64,000 nt of DNA from Listeria welshimeri serovar 6b str. SLCC5334. GTDB lineage: Bacteria; Bacillota; Bacilli; Lactobacillales; Listeriaceae. The notes under the pieces were generated by a model. The model had not been told where the DNA came from and did no database searches. It saw nothing but the letters and a program-made list of their open reading frames with translations. Shown here in pieces: positions 28,376-38,674 of the stretch. The position numbers were made by a program, and so were the translations under genes. The stretch covers positions 2,604,001-2,668,000 of the forward strand of contig NC_008555.1 in assembly GCF_000060285.1 (NCBI RefSeq). The letters run 5' to 3'. The first letter of the stretch is position 1, and every line of letters begins with the position of its first letter.

Positions 28376-30463
28376 TTAATCTTCTTTGTTGTTTCCACCA
28401 TTAGCTTTAATGATTTCTTCAGCAATAGATTTAGGAACTTCTTCATAGTGATCAAATTGCATAGTGTATACACCACGACCTTGCGTACCTGAACGAAGGT
28501 GAGTTGCATAACCAAACATGTTTGCAAGTGGTACAAATGCGCGAACAACTTGAGCGTTACCGCGAGCTTCCATACCATCTACACGACCACGACGGGAAGT
28601 AATGTTACCCATGATATCACCAAGATATTCTTCTGGGATAACAACCTCTACAGCCATCATTGGCTCAAGGATTACAGGATCACATTTCTTAGCAGCATTA
28701 CGTAATGCCATTGAAGCAGCCACTTTAAAGGCCATTTCATTGGAATCGACGTCATGGTAAGATCCGTCGTAAAGTTTTGCTTTGATGTCAATCAGTGGGT
28801 AGCCTGCAAGTACACCATTATCTAGTGCGCCTTCAAGACCTGCTTGTACAGCTGGGATGTATTCACGAGGAACAACCCCACCAACGATTGCATTTTCAAA
28901 TTCAAATCCTTTACCTTCTTCGTTTGGTCCGAATTCAATCCAAACGTGCCCATATTGTCCACGTCCACCAGATTGACGTACGAATTTACCTTCAACTTGA
29001 GCAGATTTACGGAATGTTTCACGATAAGAAACTTGTGGATCACCAACGTTAGCTTCAACGCGGAATTCACGTCTCATACGGTCAACAAGGATGTCAAGGT
29101 GAAGTTCACCCATACCGGAGATAAGAGTTTGGCCAGTTTCTTGGTCAGTTTCAGCACGGAAAGTTGGATCTTCTTCCGCTAGTTTCGCAAGAGCTTGCCC
29201 CATTTTATCTTGGTCAGCTTTCGATTTAGGTTCGATAGCGACTTGGATAACTGGTTCTGGGAATTCCATGGATTCTAAGATAATTTGTTCTTTTTCATCA
29301 CATAAAGTATCCCCAGTAGTTGTATCTTTAAGTCCTACGGCAGCAGCGATATCACCAGCGTATACGATCGAAATCTCTTCACGGTGATTAGCATGCATTT
29401 GAAGGATACGTCCAACACGTTCACGTTTACCTTTAGTCGAGTTTTGTACATATGAACCGGAATTCAACGTACCAGAATAAACACGGAAGAAAGTTAAGCG
29501 TCCAACATAAGGGTCAGTCATAACTTTGAATGCTAGGGAAGAGAATGGTTCTGAATCGTCAGCGTGACGAGCAGCTTCTTCTCCATCAGGCAATACGCCG
29601 TTAATAGCTGGAACATCTGTTGGTGCTGGAAGGTAATCAAGTACTGCATCTAACATTGGTTGAACACCTTTGTTTTTGAATGCTGTACCACAAACTACAG
29701 GATAGAACTCAACGTTAAGTGTTCCTTTACGGATACCAGCTTTAAGTTCTTCTTTTGTAATTTCTTCGCCTTCTAGGTATTTCATCATTAGCTCTTCGTC
29801 AAGTTCAGCAACTGCTTCCACTAATTTACCGCGGTATTCATCTGCTAAGTCTTTCAGATCAGCTGGAATTTCTTTCACATGAGGGTCATTTCCTAAATCA
29901 TCTTCGTAATATAATGCGTTCATTTCGATTAAGTCAATGATACCTTCAAATGTATCTTCGGCCCCGATTGGGAGTTGGATTGGGTGCGCGTTGGCAGCCA
30001 AACGTTCATGCAAAGTACCTACAGAATATAGGAAGTCTGCGCCGATTTTGTCCATTTTGTTGACGAATACTACACGAGGAACCCCGTAAGTAGTAGCTTG
30101 ACGCCAAACTGTTTCTGTTTGTGGTTCTACACCAGATTGTGCATCTAGAACCGCAACAGCACCATCAAGTACACGAAGCGAACGTTCAACTTCAACTGTG
30201 AAGTCTACGTGTCCTGGTGTATCGATAATGTTTACTCGGTAGCCTTTCCATTGAGCTGTTGTCGCAGCAGAAGTGATAGTAATACCACGTTCTTGCTCTT
30301 GCTCCATCCAGTCCATTTGAGAAGCACCTTCATGGGTTTCACCAATTTTGTGAATACGCCCTGTATAGAAAAGGATACGTTCAGTAGTGGTAGTTTTACC
30401 CGCATCAATGTGGGCCATAATACCAATATTACGAGTCTTTTCTAAGGAGAACTCTCTAGCCAT
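28376..30463 (-). CDS. fusA: Elongation factor G
   Basis: The 695-residue GTPase has G1 [16 protein letters not shown]3 DTPGHVDF and G4 NKMDKIGAD, followed by the translation-factor domains II to V (for example [18 protein letters not shown]). It drives translocation and, with RRF, ribosome recycling. Full length and no broken motifs. Confidence 0.99.
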   Translation of the reverse strand: MAREFSLEKTRNIGIMAHIDAGKTTTTERILFYTGRIHKIGETHEGASQMDWMEQEQERGITITSAATTAQWKGYRVNIIDTPGHVDFTVEVERSLRVLDGAVAVLDAQSGVEPQTETVWRQATTYGVPRVVFVNKMDKIGADFLYSVGTLHERLAANAHPIQLPIGAEDTFEGIIDLIEMNALYYEDDLGNDPHVKEIPADLKDLADEYRGKLVEAVAELDEELMMKYLEGEEITKEELKAGIRKGTLNVEFYPVVCGTAFKNKGVQPMLDAVLDYLPAPTDVPAINGVLPDGEEAARHADDSEPFSSLAFKVMTDPYVGRLTFFRVYSGTLNSGSYVQNSTKGKRERVGRILQMHANHREEISIVYAGDIAAAVGLKDTTTGDTLCDEKEQIILESMEFPEPVIQVAIEPKSKADQDKMGQALAKLAEEDPTFRAETDQETGQTLISGMGELHLDILVDRMRREFRVEANVGDPQVSYRETFRKSAQVEGKFVRQSGGRGQYGHVWIEFGPNEEGKGFEFENAIVGGVVPREYIPAVQAGLEGALDNGVLAGYPLIDIKAKLYDGSYHDVDSNEMAFKVAASMALRNAAKKCDPVILEPMMAVEVVIPEEYLGDIMGNITSRRGRVDGMEARGNAQVVRAFVPLANMFGYATHLRSGTQGRGVYTMQFDHYEEVPKSIAEEIIKANGGNNKED

Positions 30464-30528
30464 GTTGTATTTCTCCTTCCATAAAACAATTTTTCAGGCA
30501 ATAAGCCCGGAATTTGTCAGTGATTTTT

Positions 30529-30999
30529 TTACCAACGATAGTGAGCGAACGCTCTGTTAGCATCAGCCATTTTGTGTGTATCTTCGCGTTTCTTAACAGA
30601 AGCACCAGTATTATTGGCAGCATCCATGATTTCGCGAGCAACACGTACTTCCATTGTTTTCTCTCCACGAAGGCGAGCATAATTTACTAACCAACGAAGA
30701 CCAAGAGTAGAACGACGGTCAGCACGTACTTCGATAGGTACTTGATAGTTAGCACCACCTACACGGCGAGCTTTAACTTCAAGAAGAGGCATAATGTTCT
30801 TCATAGCTTGTTCAAATACTTCCATCGGATCTTTACCAGTTTCTTGTGCAATGATATCGAATGCGGAATATAGGATAGCTTGAGACTTTCCACGTTTTCC
30901 GTCAACCATCATTTTATTAATTAAACGAGTTACTAGTTTCGAATTATAAATCGGATCTGGTAACACGTCACGTTTAGCAACAGGACCTTTACGAGGCAT
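30529..30999 (-). CDS. rpsG: 30S ribosomal protein S7
   Basis: S7 is 156 residues starting [16 protein letters not shown]. The start is the ATG at 30999, with GGAGGAT upstream, rather than an earlier in-frame codon. S7 initiates assembly of the 16S 3' domain and lines the E site. It lies 30 bases after rpsL. Confidence 0.98.
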   Translation of the reverse strand: MPRKGPVAKRDVLPDPIYNSKLVTRLINKMMVDGKRGKSQAILYSAFDIIAQETGKDPMEVFEQAMKNIMPLLEVKARRVGGANYQVPIEVRADRRSTLGLRWLVNYARLRGEKTMEVRVAREIMDAANNTGASVKKREDTHKMADANRAFAHYRW

Positions 31000-31029
31000 C
31001 GGATATCCTCCTTTCATATTTTATAAGTA

Positions 31030-31443
31030 TTATTTTTTAGGTTTTTTCGTACCGTATTTAGAACGGCTTTGTCCTCTATTTTCAACACCAGCTGTATCAA
31101 GCGCTCCACGAACGATATGATAACGTACCCCTGGTAAATCTTTTACACGTCCACCACGAATAAGAACAACACTATGTTCTTGTAAGTTGTGACCAATACC
31201 AGGAATGTAAGCTGTTACTTCAATACCATTACTCAAACGTACACGGGCATATTTACGAAGCGCCGAGTTAGGTTTTTTAGGAGTCATGGTACCAACACGA
31301 GTACATACGCCACGTTTTTGCGGAGAGTTAACGTCTGTTAGTTCTCTTTTAAAACTGTTTAGACCCTTGTTCAAAGCAGGTGATGTAGATTTTTTAATTT
31401 TAGATTGACGAGGTTTGCGTACTAATTGGTTAATTGTAGGCAT
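31030..31443 (-). CDS. rpsL: 30S ribosomal protein S12
   Basis: S12 is 137 residues starting [17 protein letters not shown] from the ATG at 31443, with GGAGGAAT upstream. The decoding-site loops are wild type: [11 protein letters not shown] and [13 protein letters not shown] keep the two lysines whose change gives streptomycin resistance in other bacteria. It is the first gene of the str operon, after a leader of about 130 bases. Confidence 0.98.
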
Positions 31444-31505
31444 GGGATAAATTCCTCCTTCCTTGTTTAGTAGTTCCACACATCCAGGTGGTTCATTTTT
31501 TCGGT

Positions 31506-31550
31506 AAAATAAAATGGCTGTAAGTTCGACCTACAACGCTGTTTTATTTT
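31506..31550 (-). promoter_or_regulatory. Long stem-loop in the rpsL leader
   Basis: In the leader RNA the 5' arm AAAATAAAACAGCGTTGTAG pairs with a 3' arm ending TTTTATTTT, giving a stem of about 18 bp with small mismatches. It is placed between the promoter and the rpsL ribosome binding site. A feedback or processing role is possible but not shown. Confidence 0.5.
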
Positions 31551-31583
31551 CAGACCTCTGTTTATAGTAGAGGCACCTTGAAT

Positions 31584-31612
31584 ATAGTAACACCTTGACG
31601 TTTAGATGTCAA
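31584..31612 (-). promoter_or_regulatory. rpsL promoter: Consensus sigma-A promoter of the str operon
   Basis: On the minus strand a perfect TTGACA -35 box (31607-31612) and TACTAT -10 box (31584-31589) are separated by exactly 17 bases. Transcription should start near 31577. Confidence 0.88.
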
Positions 31613-31621
31613 GGTGTTACT
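31586..31621. repeat. 14-bp perfect inverted repeat overlapping the str promoter
   Basis: AGTAACACCTTGAC (31586-31599) and its exact complement GTCAAGGTGTTACT (31608-31621) flank 8 bases. The repeat covers most of the -35 to -10 region. No T-run follows on either strand, so it is not a standard terminator for the upstream HD-domain gene. It could be an operator, a cruciform, or a 3'-end hairpin. Confidence 0.75.
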
Positions 31622-31635
31622 TAAAAAATTGTCTA

Positions 31636-33033
31636 TTAGCTTAGTCCATTCAAACGTTGATATAAATCTTTCGCGTAGCTGTCTGTCATACCGCAAATAA
31701 AGTCTGTTACAAGTAGCAAGCGCAGATAAAGTTTCATCGTTTCGTTCTCGCCTTCTGCATTTTTTCGGTAGCAGCCTAAGTAGTTGTCGGAAATTAAGGT
31801 TAATAGGCGTTTATCTTTGGCTGTCTGGCGCTCCGGGGTTTCGCTATCATAGTAAATCACTGCTGGGATAAACGTTTCAAGCAGTTTGGAAATAATCTCG
31901 TTACCAGCGATTTCCGATTCGACGATGCCTTTATCTTGGTAAATATACGTAAATGATAGACTCTGTAAAATTTGCACGAGTTGTTCGGCGCTTGAAGCAT
32001 CGATGAGTGAGTCGTTGAATGTCCCTGCCATGATGGCGTCGTAGTTCGCGTAAAACACTTCAAGTGAGCGATTGATTAATTGACCACGAACATTCGATGC
32101 TAGCCATTGTTGCACGATGAAGCTTTCTTCTTGCCCTTCGTATCGCTCGCTTTTTTTCTTCAGCTCGTTGTAACATGCGGCAGTCACTTTATTATGCTCT
32201 TCTACTTCTTCAAAACCTTTTAATATTTGCGTGATGTTGACGATGCCTTTTTTCACACCGTCTTCTAAATCAGCATTTAAGTAAGCAATGTCATCCGCTA
32301 CTTCTAGTAAATAAGTGAGTGGATGGCGGTTATCAAGAGCTTCTGTGGCTGTCGTTATTTCATTAAAAAGAGATTCATCCGCGTAAAAATAGCCCAATTT
32401 TTTACTTTTGATTTGTTTTTTATTTACTTTTAAGGAAGAAACTGGGTATTTAATGACTGCATTTAAGGTTGCAAATGTTAGATTCAAGCCGTATTGGTCG
32501 AAAAGATAATGCAGTTTTGAAACTACACGTAGCACTTGCGCATTACCTTCAAAGTAGTAAAAGTCTTCTTTCATTTGTGGTGTTAAAATTTCTGCTAAAC
32601 TTTTATTTTTATATGTGATGGTCGCTAAATTATCGCGGAACCACTCACGGATGCTTTCTTCCCCAAAATGACCGAACGGCGGATTGCCCATATCGTGTAA
32701 AAGCCCTGCACAAGCAAGGATTTCTGGAATCTTGTCCGCATGATCTTTTGTAAAGTCTTCATCTAGGTTTTCTTCTTGTATTGTGTGTGTAACCATGTTC
32801 CCCATTGATTTTGCGATTGTACTTACTTCCATTGAATGCGTTAGCCGCGTACGAACAAAATCACTTTTTTCTAGTGGAAACACTTGGGTTTTATCTTGTA
32901 AACGCCGAAATGATGCACTCATAACAATACGTTGAAAGTCATTTTCAAAAGCGCTACGTACATCAGTATTTTTGGAACGAGTGACACCAGATTCGCGGCG
33001 ACGTTTGTCATTTAATAGTTTATCCCATTTCAT
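31636..33033 (-). CDS. dGTPase-like HD-domain phosphohydrolase
   Basis: The product is 465 residues. HD-domain metal ligands are seen in RLTHSMEVSTIAKSMG and LLHDMGNPPFGHFGEESI. The family hydrolyses dNTPs, often dGTP, to nucleoside and tripolyphosphate. It begins MKWDKLLNDKRRRE, as Dgt proteins do. It is 14 bases downstream of a GNAT gene and probably shares its transcript. The exact nucleotide preference cannot be read from the sequence. Confidence 0.88.
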   Translation of the reverse strand: MKWDKLLNDKRRRESGVTRSKNTDVRSAFENDFQRIVMSASFRRLQDKTQVFPLEKSDFVRTRLTHSMEVSTIAKSMGNMVTHTIQEENLDEDFTKDHADKIPEILACAGLLHDMGNPPFGHFGEESIREWFRDNLATITYKNKSLAEILTPQMKEDFYYFEGNAQVLRVVSKLHYLFDQYGLNLTFATLNAVIKYPVSSLKVNKKQIKSKKLGYFYADESLFNEITTATEALDNRHPLTYLLEVADDIAYLNADLEDGVKKGIVNITQILKGFEEVEEHNKVTAACYNELKKKSERYEGQEESFIVQQWLASNVRGQLINRSLEVFYANYDAIMAGTFNDSLIDASSAEQLVQILQSLSFTYIYQDKGIVESEIAGNEIISKLLETFIPAVIYYDSETPERQTAKDKRLLTLISDNYLGCYRKNAEGENETMKLYLRLLLVTDFICGMTDSYAKDLYQRLNGLS

Positions 33034-33047
33034 TTAAATCCCATCCT

Positions 33048-33527
33048 TTATAGGTTGCTTAATTTTTCTATTTCGGTTTTAGATAGCCTATGTACTGTCC
33101 ATTCCGACATTTTTTCTGCCCCCATTTTTTCGTAAAAATCCATGCCTGATTTGTTTTCATTTAAGCACCACCACTCAAATCTGCCGCAATCTCGTTCTAA
33201 GGCAAGTTTGGATAAATAGCTAAAAAAAGCTGTGCCGAATCCTCTTCCGCGCATTTCTGGAATAATGTAGAGGTCTTCTAAATACAAACCTTTTTTACCA
33301 AGTAATGTGGAAAAATTATGGAAAAAGAGAGCGAAACCAACTGGCTTATTTTGATATTCAGCAATAATTACTTCGGCTGATTTTTCTTGAAAAAGGGCTT
33401 TGTGTAAGCCAGATTCTGTTGCTACTACATCTTTTTCAATACCTTCATATGTTGCAAGTTCTGTAATAAAACGAAGAATTAACTTCGTGTCTTGTTCTGT
33501 TCCGTTTCGAAATATTAGTTGTGTCAT
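33048..33527 (-). CDS. GNAT-family N-acetyltransferase (diamine/thialysine-like)
   Basis: This 159-residue protein has the GNAT fold with the acetyl-CoA loop in EDLYIIPEMRGRGFGTAFF (R-G-x-G-F-G) and the later CGRFEWWCLNENKSGMDFYEK segment typical of the SAT1/SAT2 diamine or thialysine acetyltransferases. Listeria homologues are annotated as spermidine N1-acetyltransferase. The real substrate is not shown. Confidence 0.82.
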   Translation of the reverse strand: MTQLIFRNGTEQDTKLILRFITELATYEGIEKDVVATESGLHKALFQEKSAEVIIAEYQNKPVGFALFFHNFSTLLGKKGLYLEDLYIIPEMRGRGFGTAFFSYLSKLALERDCGRFEWWCLNENKSGMDFYEKMGAEKMSEWTVHRLSKTEIEKLSNL

Positions 33528-33590
33528 TTATCTCTTCCTTTATGTGGTCGTATTAATTTAAGTATAAGCTAGTGCGATGGATGTATCAAT

Positions 33591-33626
33591 AAAAAAACTA
33601 GGCGCTTTTTAGGCAACCTAGTTTTT
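33591..33626. terminator. Terminator of the pentitol operon
   Basis: AAAAAACTAGG and CCTAGTTTTT form a stem with a 14-base loop, flanked by A-runs and T-runs. It ends the minus-strand pentitol operon just after the last gene. Confidence 0.88.
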
Positions 33627-33633
33627 CTGTAAT

Positions 33634-34278
33634 TTATTTTTTCAAGCCTTGGACACAGGCTGCTTTATCATTTGCTCCAAAGAAGTATGATCCTGCAACA
33701 AGGATATCTACCCCAGCTTGTTTACATTTTTCTGCGGTCTCAGCATTTATTCCACCGTCCACTTCGATAACATAGCTACCATGATTTTCACGGCGCCAAT
33801 TATCCAGATAGCACATATTTTGGATTGTTGAATCAATAAACGCCTGCCCACCAAAACCAGGATTGACCGTCATTTGTAAAACTAAATCTACATCTGCTAA
33901 AATGGCGTCCAATACACTCGCCGGTGTTCCCGGATTAAGTACGACTCCCGCTTTACAGCCGGCTGCTTTAATTTGTTGAATGACGCGGTGAATGTGCGGT
34001 GCCGCTTCAATGTGTACGGAAATGATGTGCGCCCCAGCCGCCGCGAATTTTTCAATATAGTTTTCTGGATTTGAAAGCATTAAGTGCACATCAAGTGGAA
34101 TAGTGGCTGTTTTCCCAATTTGCTCCACCATATCTATTCCAAACGTCAAATTAGGAACAAAATGTCCATCCATAACATCGATATGAAGATAGTCAGCTCC
34201 TGCGTGTTCTGCTTCTTTAATAGAAGTTTCCATATTCATATAATCAGCTGCAAGCAAAGATGGCGCTACGAATGTCAT
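33634..34278 (-). CDS. rpe: Ribulose-phosphate 3-epimerase
   Basis: The 214-residue TIM-barrel enzyme has the Rpe motifs [26 protein letters not shown] (metal His and Asp), [23 protein letters not shown] and [11 protein letters not shown]. It interconverts ribulose-5-phosphate and xylulose-5-phosphate. Its start overlaps the tkt stop by four bases. It is the last gene of the pentitol operon and is probably a locus-specific copy. Confidence 0.94.
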   Translation of the reverse strand: MTFVAPSLLAADYMNMETSIKEAEHAGADYLHIDVMDGHFVPNLTFGIDMVEQIGKTATIPLDVHLMLSNPENYIEKFAAAGAHIISVHIEAAPHIHRVIQQIKAAGCKAGVVLNPGTPASVLDAILADVDLVLQMTVNPGFGGQAFIDSTIQNMCYLDNWRRENHGSYVIEVDGGINAETAEKCKQAGVDILVAGSYFFGANDKAACVQGLKK

Positions 34279-36290
34279 ACGCGTATACCAGCTTTCGCAA
34301 TCACGGCTTCCACACGATTTGCCACATTTTCAGGCGTGAATCCGTAAGCGTTAAATAAATCTTTTGCTGGAGCCGATGCGCCGAAATGATCGATTCCAAG
34401 CATATCGCCTTCTGATCCAATATATTCTTTCCATCCAAATGTTGCTCCAGCTTCAATCGCAAATCTTGCTGTTACTTCTTTTGGTAAAATGCTTTCTTTA
34501 TAAGTATCAGTGGTTTTTTCAAAGCGTTCCCAACTTGATAAACTGACAACGGAAACGTCTATTTCTTTTTTCGCAAGTTCGGCTTTCGCTTCAATTGCAA
34601 GGGACACTTCTGAACCTGTTGCGATAATGATAGCGTCTGGTTTGGAACTATTTGCTGGTGCGACAATGTAGGCACCTTTTTCAACACCTGCATCTACTTC
34701 TTCTTGTGCGTTTTCAAGTACCGGTAAGTCTTGGCGTGATAACACAAGGGCAATGGGACCGCTTGTGTTGGTGGCAGCAATTTCCCAAGCAGCGCGAGTT
34801 TCTTTGGCATCGGCCGGACGAATAACTGTTAAGCCTGGCATCGCACGAAGCGAGGCTAGTTGTTCGATTGGTTCGTGTGTCGGGCCGTCTTCACCAACAG
34901 CAATACTATCATGCGTGAATACATAGGTTACTGGAAGGTGCATTAAAGCTGCCATTCTCATTGCTGGACGGACATAGTCTGAAAATACGAAGAAGGTGGA
35001 GCCAAATACTCGTAAACCGCTATGAAGAGCCATTCCGTTTAACATAGCTCCCATCGCAAATTCACGCACACCGAACCAGATATTTTTACCAGCTGGGTCT
35101 TGAATGCTGTATGCTGGACTCGCATCAATAAAGGTTTTATTCGAGCAACCTAGGTCAGCCGATCCGCCGAAAAGTTCTGGTAATTTAGCTGCAATGGCAT
35201 TAATCATTTTACCTGAAGCAGAGCGTGTTGCTACATTTGTACCTGCTTCGAAAGTTGGCAAATTCGCATTCCAGTCTGCTGCAACCTCTCCCGCTATCAC
35301 GCGGTCTAGCTGTCTTCGAAGTTCTGGGAATTCTTTTTTGTAATTAGCGAGCATCGTGTTCCAAGCGCCCTCTAGTTTTTCTCCGCGTGCTTTGTAGTTT
35401 CTTAAGTAATCACGAACTTCTGCTGGTACCGTGAAAGGTTCTTCTGTCCAGTCATAATGTTCTTTCGCACCATTCGCTTCTTTTTCACCAAGTGGGGCGC
35501 CGTGACTTGCGGAGCTACCTGCTTTTGTTGGTGCCCCGTAACCAATGACTGTTTTCACTTCAATTAGTGTTGGTTTCGATGTTTCTAATTTTGCTTGAAC
35601 AATTTTTTCTTGAATAGCTGCTAAATTATTGCCATCTTCTACGCGTAAAACTTGCCAACCGTATGCACGGAAACGCTCTGCTGCATCTTCACTGAAGGTC
35701 GCACTTAAATCGCCATCTAAACAAATATCATTGGAATCATATAATACAATTAATTTTCCAAGTCCTAAATGTCCCGCTAGTGATGCCGTTTCTGAGGCTA
35801 CACCTTCCATCAAGTCCCCGTCACCACAAATCGCATAGGTATAATGATCAACAATCGGGTAATTGGGCTGATTGTATTGCGCGGCCAAATGGGATTCCGC
35901 AAGCGCCATACCAGCAGCCATACCAATTCCTTGTCCGAGAGGCCCGCTTGTTGCATCCACACCAGCAGTCCAACCAAATTCAGGGTGTCCTGGTGTTAAA
36001 CTATCTAATTGACGGAACTGTTTTAAGTCTTCCATTTTCACATCATAACCAAATAAATGCAGCATACTATAAAGCAATGCGGACCCATGCCCTGCTGATA
36101 AAACAAATCGGTCACGGTTAAACCATGCTGGATTGGCTGGGTTAAACACTAAATGTTTCGCAAACAACATGTATGCCATTGGCGCCGCTCCCATTGGCAT
36201 ACCCGGGTGGCCCGAGTTGGCTTTCTCAATCATATCAATCGATAACGAACGAATCGTGTCTACTGCTTGTCTATCTAATGTCTTTTTCAA
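34275..36290 (-). CDS. tkt: Transketolase
   Basis: The product is about 671 residues with the thiamine-diphosphate motif [19 protein letters not shown] and the transketolase signature [21 protein letters not shown] place the start at the TTG at 36290 because GGGAG lies nine bases before it; the ATG at 36299 directly abuts the same site. It moves two-carbon units in the pentose phosphate pathway and would use xylulose-5-phosphate produced by the dehydrogenases of this operon. It is one of two or more transketolases expected in Listeria. Confidence 0.94.
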   Translation of the reverse strand: MKKTLDRQAVDTIRSLSIDMIEKANSGHPGMPMGAAPMAYMLFAKHLVFNPANPAWFNRDRFVLSAGHGSALLYSMLHLFGYDVKMEDLKQFRQLDSLTPGHPEFGWTAGVDATSGPLGQGIGMAAGMALAESHLAAQYNQPNYPIVDHYTYAICGDGDLMEGVASETASLAGHLGLGKLIVLYDSNDICLDGDLSATFSEDAAERFRAYGWQVLRVEDGNNLAAIQEKIVQAKLETSKPTLIEVKTVIGYGAPTKAGSSASHGAPLGEKEANGAKEHYDWTEEPFTVPAEVRDYLRNYKARGEKLEGAWNTMLANYKKEFPELRRQLDRVIAGEVAADWNANLPTFEAGTNVATRSASGKMINAIAAKLPELFGGSADLGCSNKTFIDASPAYSIQDPAGKNIWFGVREFAMGAMLNGMALHSGLRVFGSTFFVFSDYVRPAMRMAALMHLPVTYVFTHDSIAVGEDGPTHEPIEQLASLRAMPGLTVIRPADAKETRAAWEIAATNTSGPIALVLSRQDLPVLENAQEEVDAGVEKGAYIVAPANSSKPDAIIIATGSEVSLAIEAKAELAKKEIDVSVVSLSSWERFEKTTDTYKESILPKEVTARFAIEAGATFGWKEYIGSEGDMLGIDHFGASAPAKDLFNAYGFTPENVANRVEAVIAKAGIRV

Positions 36291-36323
36291 AACGGTCATC
36301 TCCCTTAAATTCTTTGTGCTTTA

Positions 36324-36998
36324 TTACACATATTTTTCTACATCGGACCAAATATGCACCAATCTTTCTGCATAACTTGTTTGATCTCGGTTATGAAATA
36401 GCGCCGATGTTCCAAGTACATAAATATCTGGTAAACAGTCTCGCATCAAGCCTACTGTTTCTTTATTAATATTCCCATCCACTTCGATGAGCGGTACATG
36501 CACTTTTCCAGCTAATTTTGCTTTTAAATCATGCAATTTTTGTAATACGTCTGTTTGAAATTTTTGTCCTGCAAAGCCCGGGTTTACTGTCATCATTAAC
36601 ACCATTTCCACCTCATCTAAATAAGGATAAATGGCTTCGATAGGAGTTTCTGGATTTATCGCGATAGATGGTTTAACGTTGTAAGAGCGAATCTTCCGAA
36701 TGACTTCTGACACATCATCTGCTACTTCTACATGAAAAGAAATATATTCCGGTTTCACAGGGCCAAACATGTCGATATATTTAAGTGGGGTAATCGTAGC
36801 CAAATGTATGTCTAATGGGATTTCTGTGTTGTTTCGCACTATTTCCAAATATTCCGGACCGAGCGCAAGATTATTCACATATACACCGTCCATCACATCA
36901 CAGTGTAGTAGTTCCACGCCAGCAGTTTCGAGGCGCCGGAGCTCGTCACCTAAATGTAGTTGGTCTGCACACATAATCGAAGCGGCTATTTTACTCAT
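36324..36998 (-). CDS. Diverged ribulose-phosphate-3-epimerase-family protein
   Basis: The 224-residue product is a second Rpe-like TIM barrel, starting MSKIAASIMCAD from the ATG at 36998 (GAGG six bases upstream). It keeps LLHCDVMDGVYVNNLALGPE, DIHLATITPLKYID, MTVNPGFAGQKF and EVDGNINKET, but replaces the usual DxHLM and VDGGI by DIHLA and VDGNI. It may epimerise another pentulose or hexulose phosphate, as AlsE does. It lies between rpiB and tkt. Confidence 0.85.
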   Translation of the reverse strand: MSKIAASIMCADQLHLGDELRRLETAGVELLHCDVMDGVYVNNLALGPEYLEIVRNNTEIPLDIHLATITPLKYIDMFGPVKPEYISFHVEVADDVSEVIRKIRSYNVKPSIAINPETPIEAIYPYLDEVEMVLMMTVNPGFAGQKFQTDVLQKLHDLKAKLAGKVHVPLIEVDGNINKETVGLMRDCLPDIYVLGTSALFHNRDQTSYAERLVHIWSDVEKYV

Positions 36999-37006
36999 AT
37001 TCATCC

Positions 37007-37447
37007 TCACTTTCTTTCAAGTTCAGTAATTTTATCCAAGCGGCGTTTATGGCGGTCACCTGCAAATGATGCCTCAAGCCAAGTATCCACGAGCAAAAGC
37101 GCTAATCCTTCGCCGATAACACGTTCGCCTAGGCAAAGAATATTGCTATTATTATGTTCTCTTGTAGCACGTGCTGAAAAAGTATCAGAAACTACTGCAG
37201 CACGGATTCCATCCACTTTGTTTGCAGCAATACTCATACCAATTCCAGTCCCACAGCATAAGATACCGAGTTCAGACTGGCCACTTACTACTTGATTCGC
37301 AACTTCTTCTGCATAAGAAGGAAAATCAACACTTTCGTCTGTATATGTCCCTATATCAACGACATCAATATTTTTTTCACGTAAATGTTTCACAATGGCA
37401 TCTTTTAGCCTACGTCCGCCGTGATCACAACCAATTGTTAATTTCAT
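37007..37447 (-). CDS. rpiB: Ribose-5-phosphate isomerase B family (RpiB/LacA/LacB)
   Basis: This 146-residue protein has the RpiB motifs GCDHGGRRLKDAI, ILCCGTGIGMSIAANKVDG (with the active-site Cys) and TREHNNSNILCLGERVIG. It probably isomerises a pentose phosphate inside the pentitol pathway. A second paralogue is at 47475-47930 with a slightly different active-site region. The stop is just upstream of the second Rpe gene. Confidence 0.9.
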   Translation of the reverse strand: MKLTIGCDHGGRRLKDAIVKHLREKNIDVVDIGTYTDESVDFPSYAEEVANQVVSGQSELGILCCGTGIGMSIAANKVDGIRAAVVSDTFSARATREHNNSNILCLGERVIGEGLALLLVDTWLEASFAGDRHKRRLDKITELERK

Positions 37448-37485
37448 TTAATTTCACCTTCATTAATAGATTTTTTTCTTTTAAC

Positions 37486-37535
37486 GTCTTATAATGAAAT
37501 GGAACCGAGAACATACGCGAATATGTTCTCGGCTC
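37486..37535. repeat. Strong hairpin after the 27-codon ORF
   Basis: GAACCGAGAACATA and TATGTTCTCGGCTC flank CGCGAA and form a 14-bp stem with one wobble. On the minus strand it follows the short ORF stop directly, but the downstream tract (CATTTCATTAT) is a poor T-run. It could be a weak terminator or an mRNA-stabilising hairpin within the operon. Confidence 0.65.
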
Positions 37536-37539
37536 ATTT

Positions 37540-37623
37540 CTAAGGATGACTACTGTAAAACATCTGAGCCCGAGAAGCTTTGGATTCGTTTGCACGGTTA
37601 TCCTTTTTTTGATGTTTTTTCAT
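37540..37623 (-). CDS. Short 27-codon ORF in the pentitol operon
   Basis: An ATG at 37623, preceded by GGAGG at nine bases, opens a 27-residue frame (MKKHQKKDNRANESKASRAQ then MFYSSHP) ending at TAG. The peptide is strongly basic and hydrophilic. It lies between the dehydrogenase stop and rpiB and is followed by a hairpin. I do not recognise a family. It could be a real small protein or a leader-like frame; the good ribosome binding site favours translation. Confidence 0.5.
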   Translation of the reverse strand: MKKHQKKDNRANESKASRAQMFYSSHP

Positions 37624-37641
37624 ACAGCCCATCCTCCATTA

Positions 37642-38673
37642 TTAAGATTTCACTAATACTTTAATTTCATTTCCTGCCATAACTGCCTCGAAAGCCTCGC
37701 GCCAGTCATCTAAACCATATACTTTTGTAATCATTTTATCTGTATTAATCTTGCCATTTGCCAGTAAGTCAAGCGCTAAAATCCAAGAAGAAGGTTTTTG
37801 GGAACGACTACCGATATAAGCAATTTCACGTTGGATAATAGATTCTTCATCAATTGCATTTTTCTTTTCAGCAAAAAGTCCTACTTGAACGAAATCGCCT
37901 TTTTTCTTTGTTAGAGGTAATCCTTGATTTACAGCGGGTACTGCACCAGAACAATCAAATACGCGTTCAGCTCCGTAACCGTCTGTCATACCCAACACAA
38001 CTTCGGCTAAGTCTTCTTTTAAAGTATCAACAATCCGGTCTATTCCAAGTTCTTTTGCTAAACGTAAGCGGTCGCTATCTTTGGTAATTCCTGCCATAAT
38101 CACCGTCGCCCCTTGCGCTTTTACAACTTGAGCTAGTAATAAGCCAATTGGACCTGGTCCGAAAACAAGTACTGTATCATCCGGACGAATCGTTGTTTTT
38201 TCAAGCGCTGAATGCACACAACATGCAAGCGGTTCTGTCAGTGCTGCCGCTTCAAGCGAAATACGTTCATCAAGCACATGACAACTTTCCTCGCGTGATA
38301 AAACAAATTCTGCAAAACTACCATTTGCTTGCGTACCAATGCCGCGACGATTGCTACATAAATTGTAATCATGTTCTTTACAATAAATACATTCCCCACA
38401 AGTTTCAAAAGTTGTTTCACTTGTGACACGGTCTCCCACTTTGATACTCGTTACATCTGGTCCAACTTCGACAACGACACCAGAAAATTCATGTCCAAGT
38501 GTGACGGGCGTTGTTGGATTTTTGTATTCACCTTTAAATGTATGGATATCTGATCCGCAAATACCAGTAAATGCTACTTTGATTTTTACTTTGTCGCCAT
38601 AAACTTGTGGTTCTTCCACATCTTTTAGCTCCATTTGATCATATCCAGGATTGGTTTTTACTACTGCTTTCAA
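37642..38673 (-). CDS. Zinc-dependent polyol-phosphate dehydrogenase (MDR family)
   Basis: The enzyme is about 343 residues of the medium-chain dehydrogenase family. Catalytic-zinc residues are in GICGSDIHTFKG and LGHEFSGVVVEVG; structural-zinc cysteines are in TCGECIYCKEHDYNLC; the NAD site is VLVFGPGPIGLLLAQ. I use the TTG at 38673 because AAAGGTGA precedes it by eight bases; a GTG at 38685 is possible. The Listeria homologue is part of the D-arabitol/xylitol pathway and should oxidise a pentitol phosphate to a pentulose phosphate. It overlaps the other dehydrogenase. Confidence 0.9.
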   Translation of the reverse strand: MKAVVKTNPGYDQMELKDVEEPQVYGDKVKIKVAFTGICGSDIHTFKGEYKNPTTPVTLGHEFSGVVVEVGPDVTSIKVGDRVTSETTFETCGECIYCKEHDYNLCSNRRGIGTQANGSFAEFVLSREESCHVLDERISLEAAALTEPLACCVHSALEKTTIRPDDTVLVFGPGPIGLLLAQVVKAQGATVIMAGITKDSDRLRLAKELGIDRIVDTLKEDLAEVVLGMTDGYGAERVFDCSGAVPAVNQGLPLTKKKGDFVQVGLFAEKKNAIDEESIIQREIAYIGSRSQKPSSWILALDLLANGKINTDKMITKVYGLDDWREAFEAVMAGNEIKVLVKS

Positions 38674-38674
38674 A

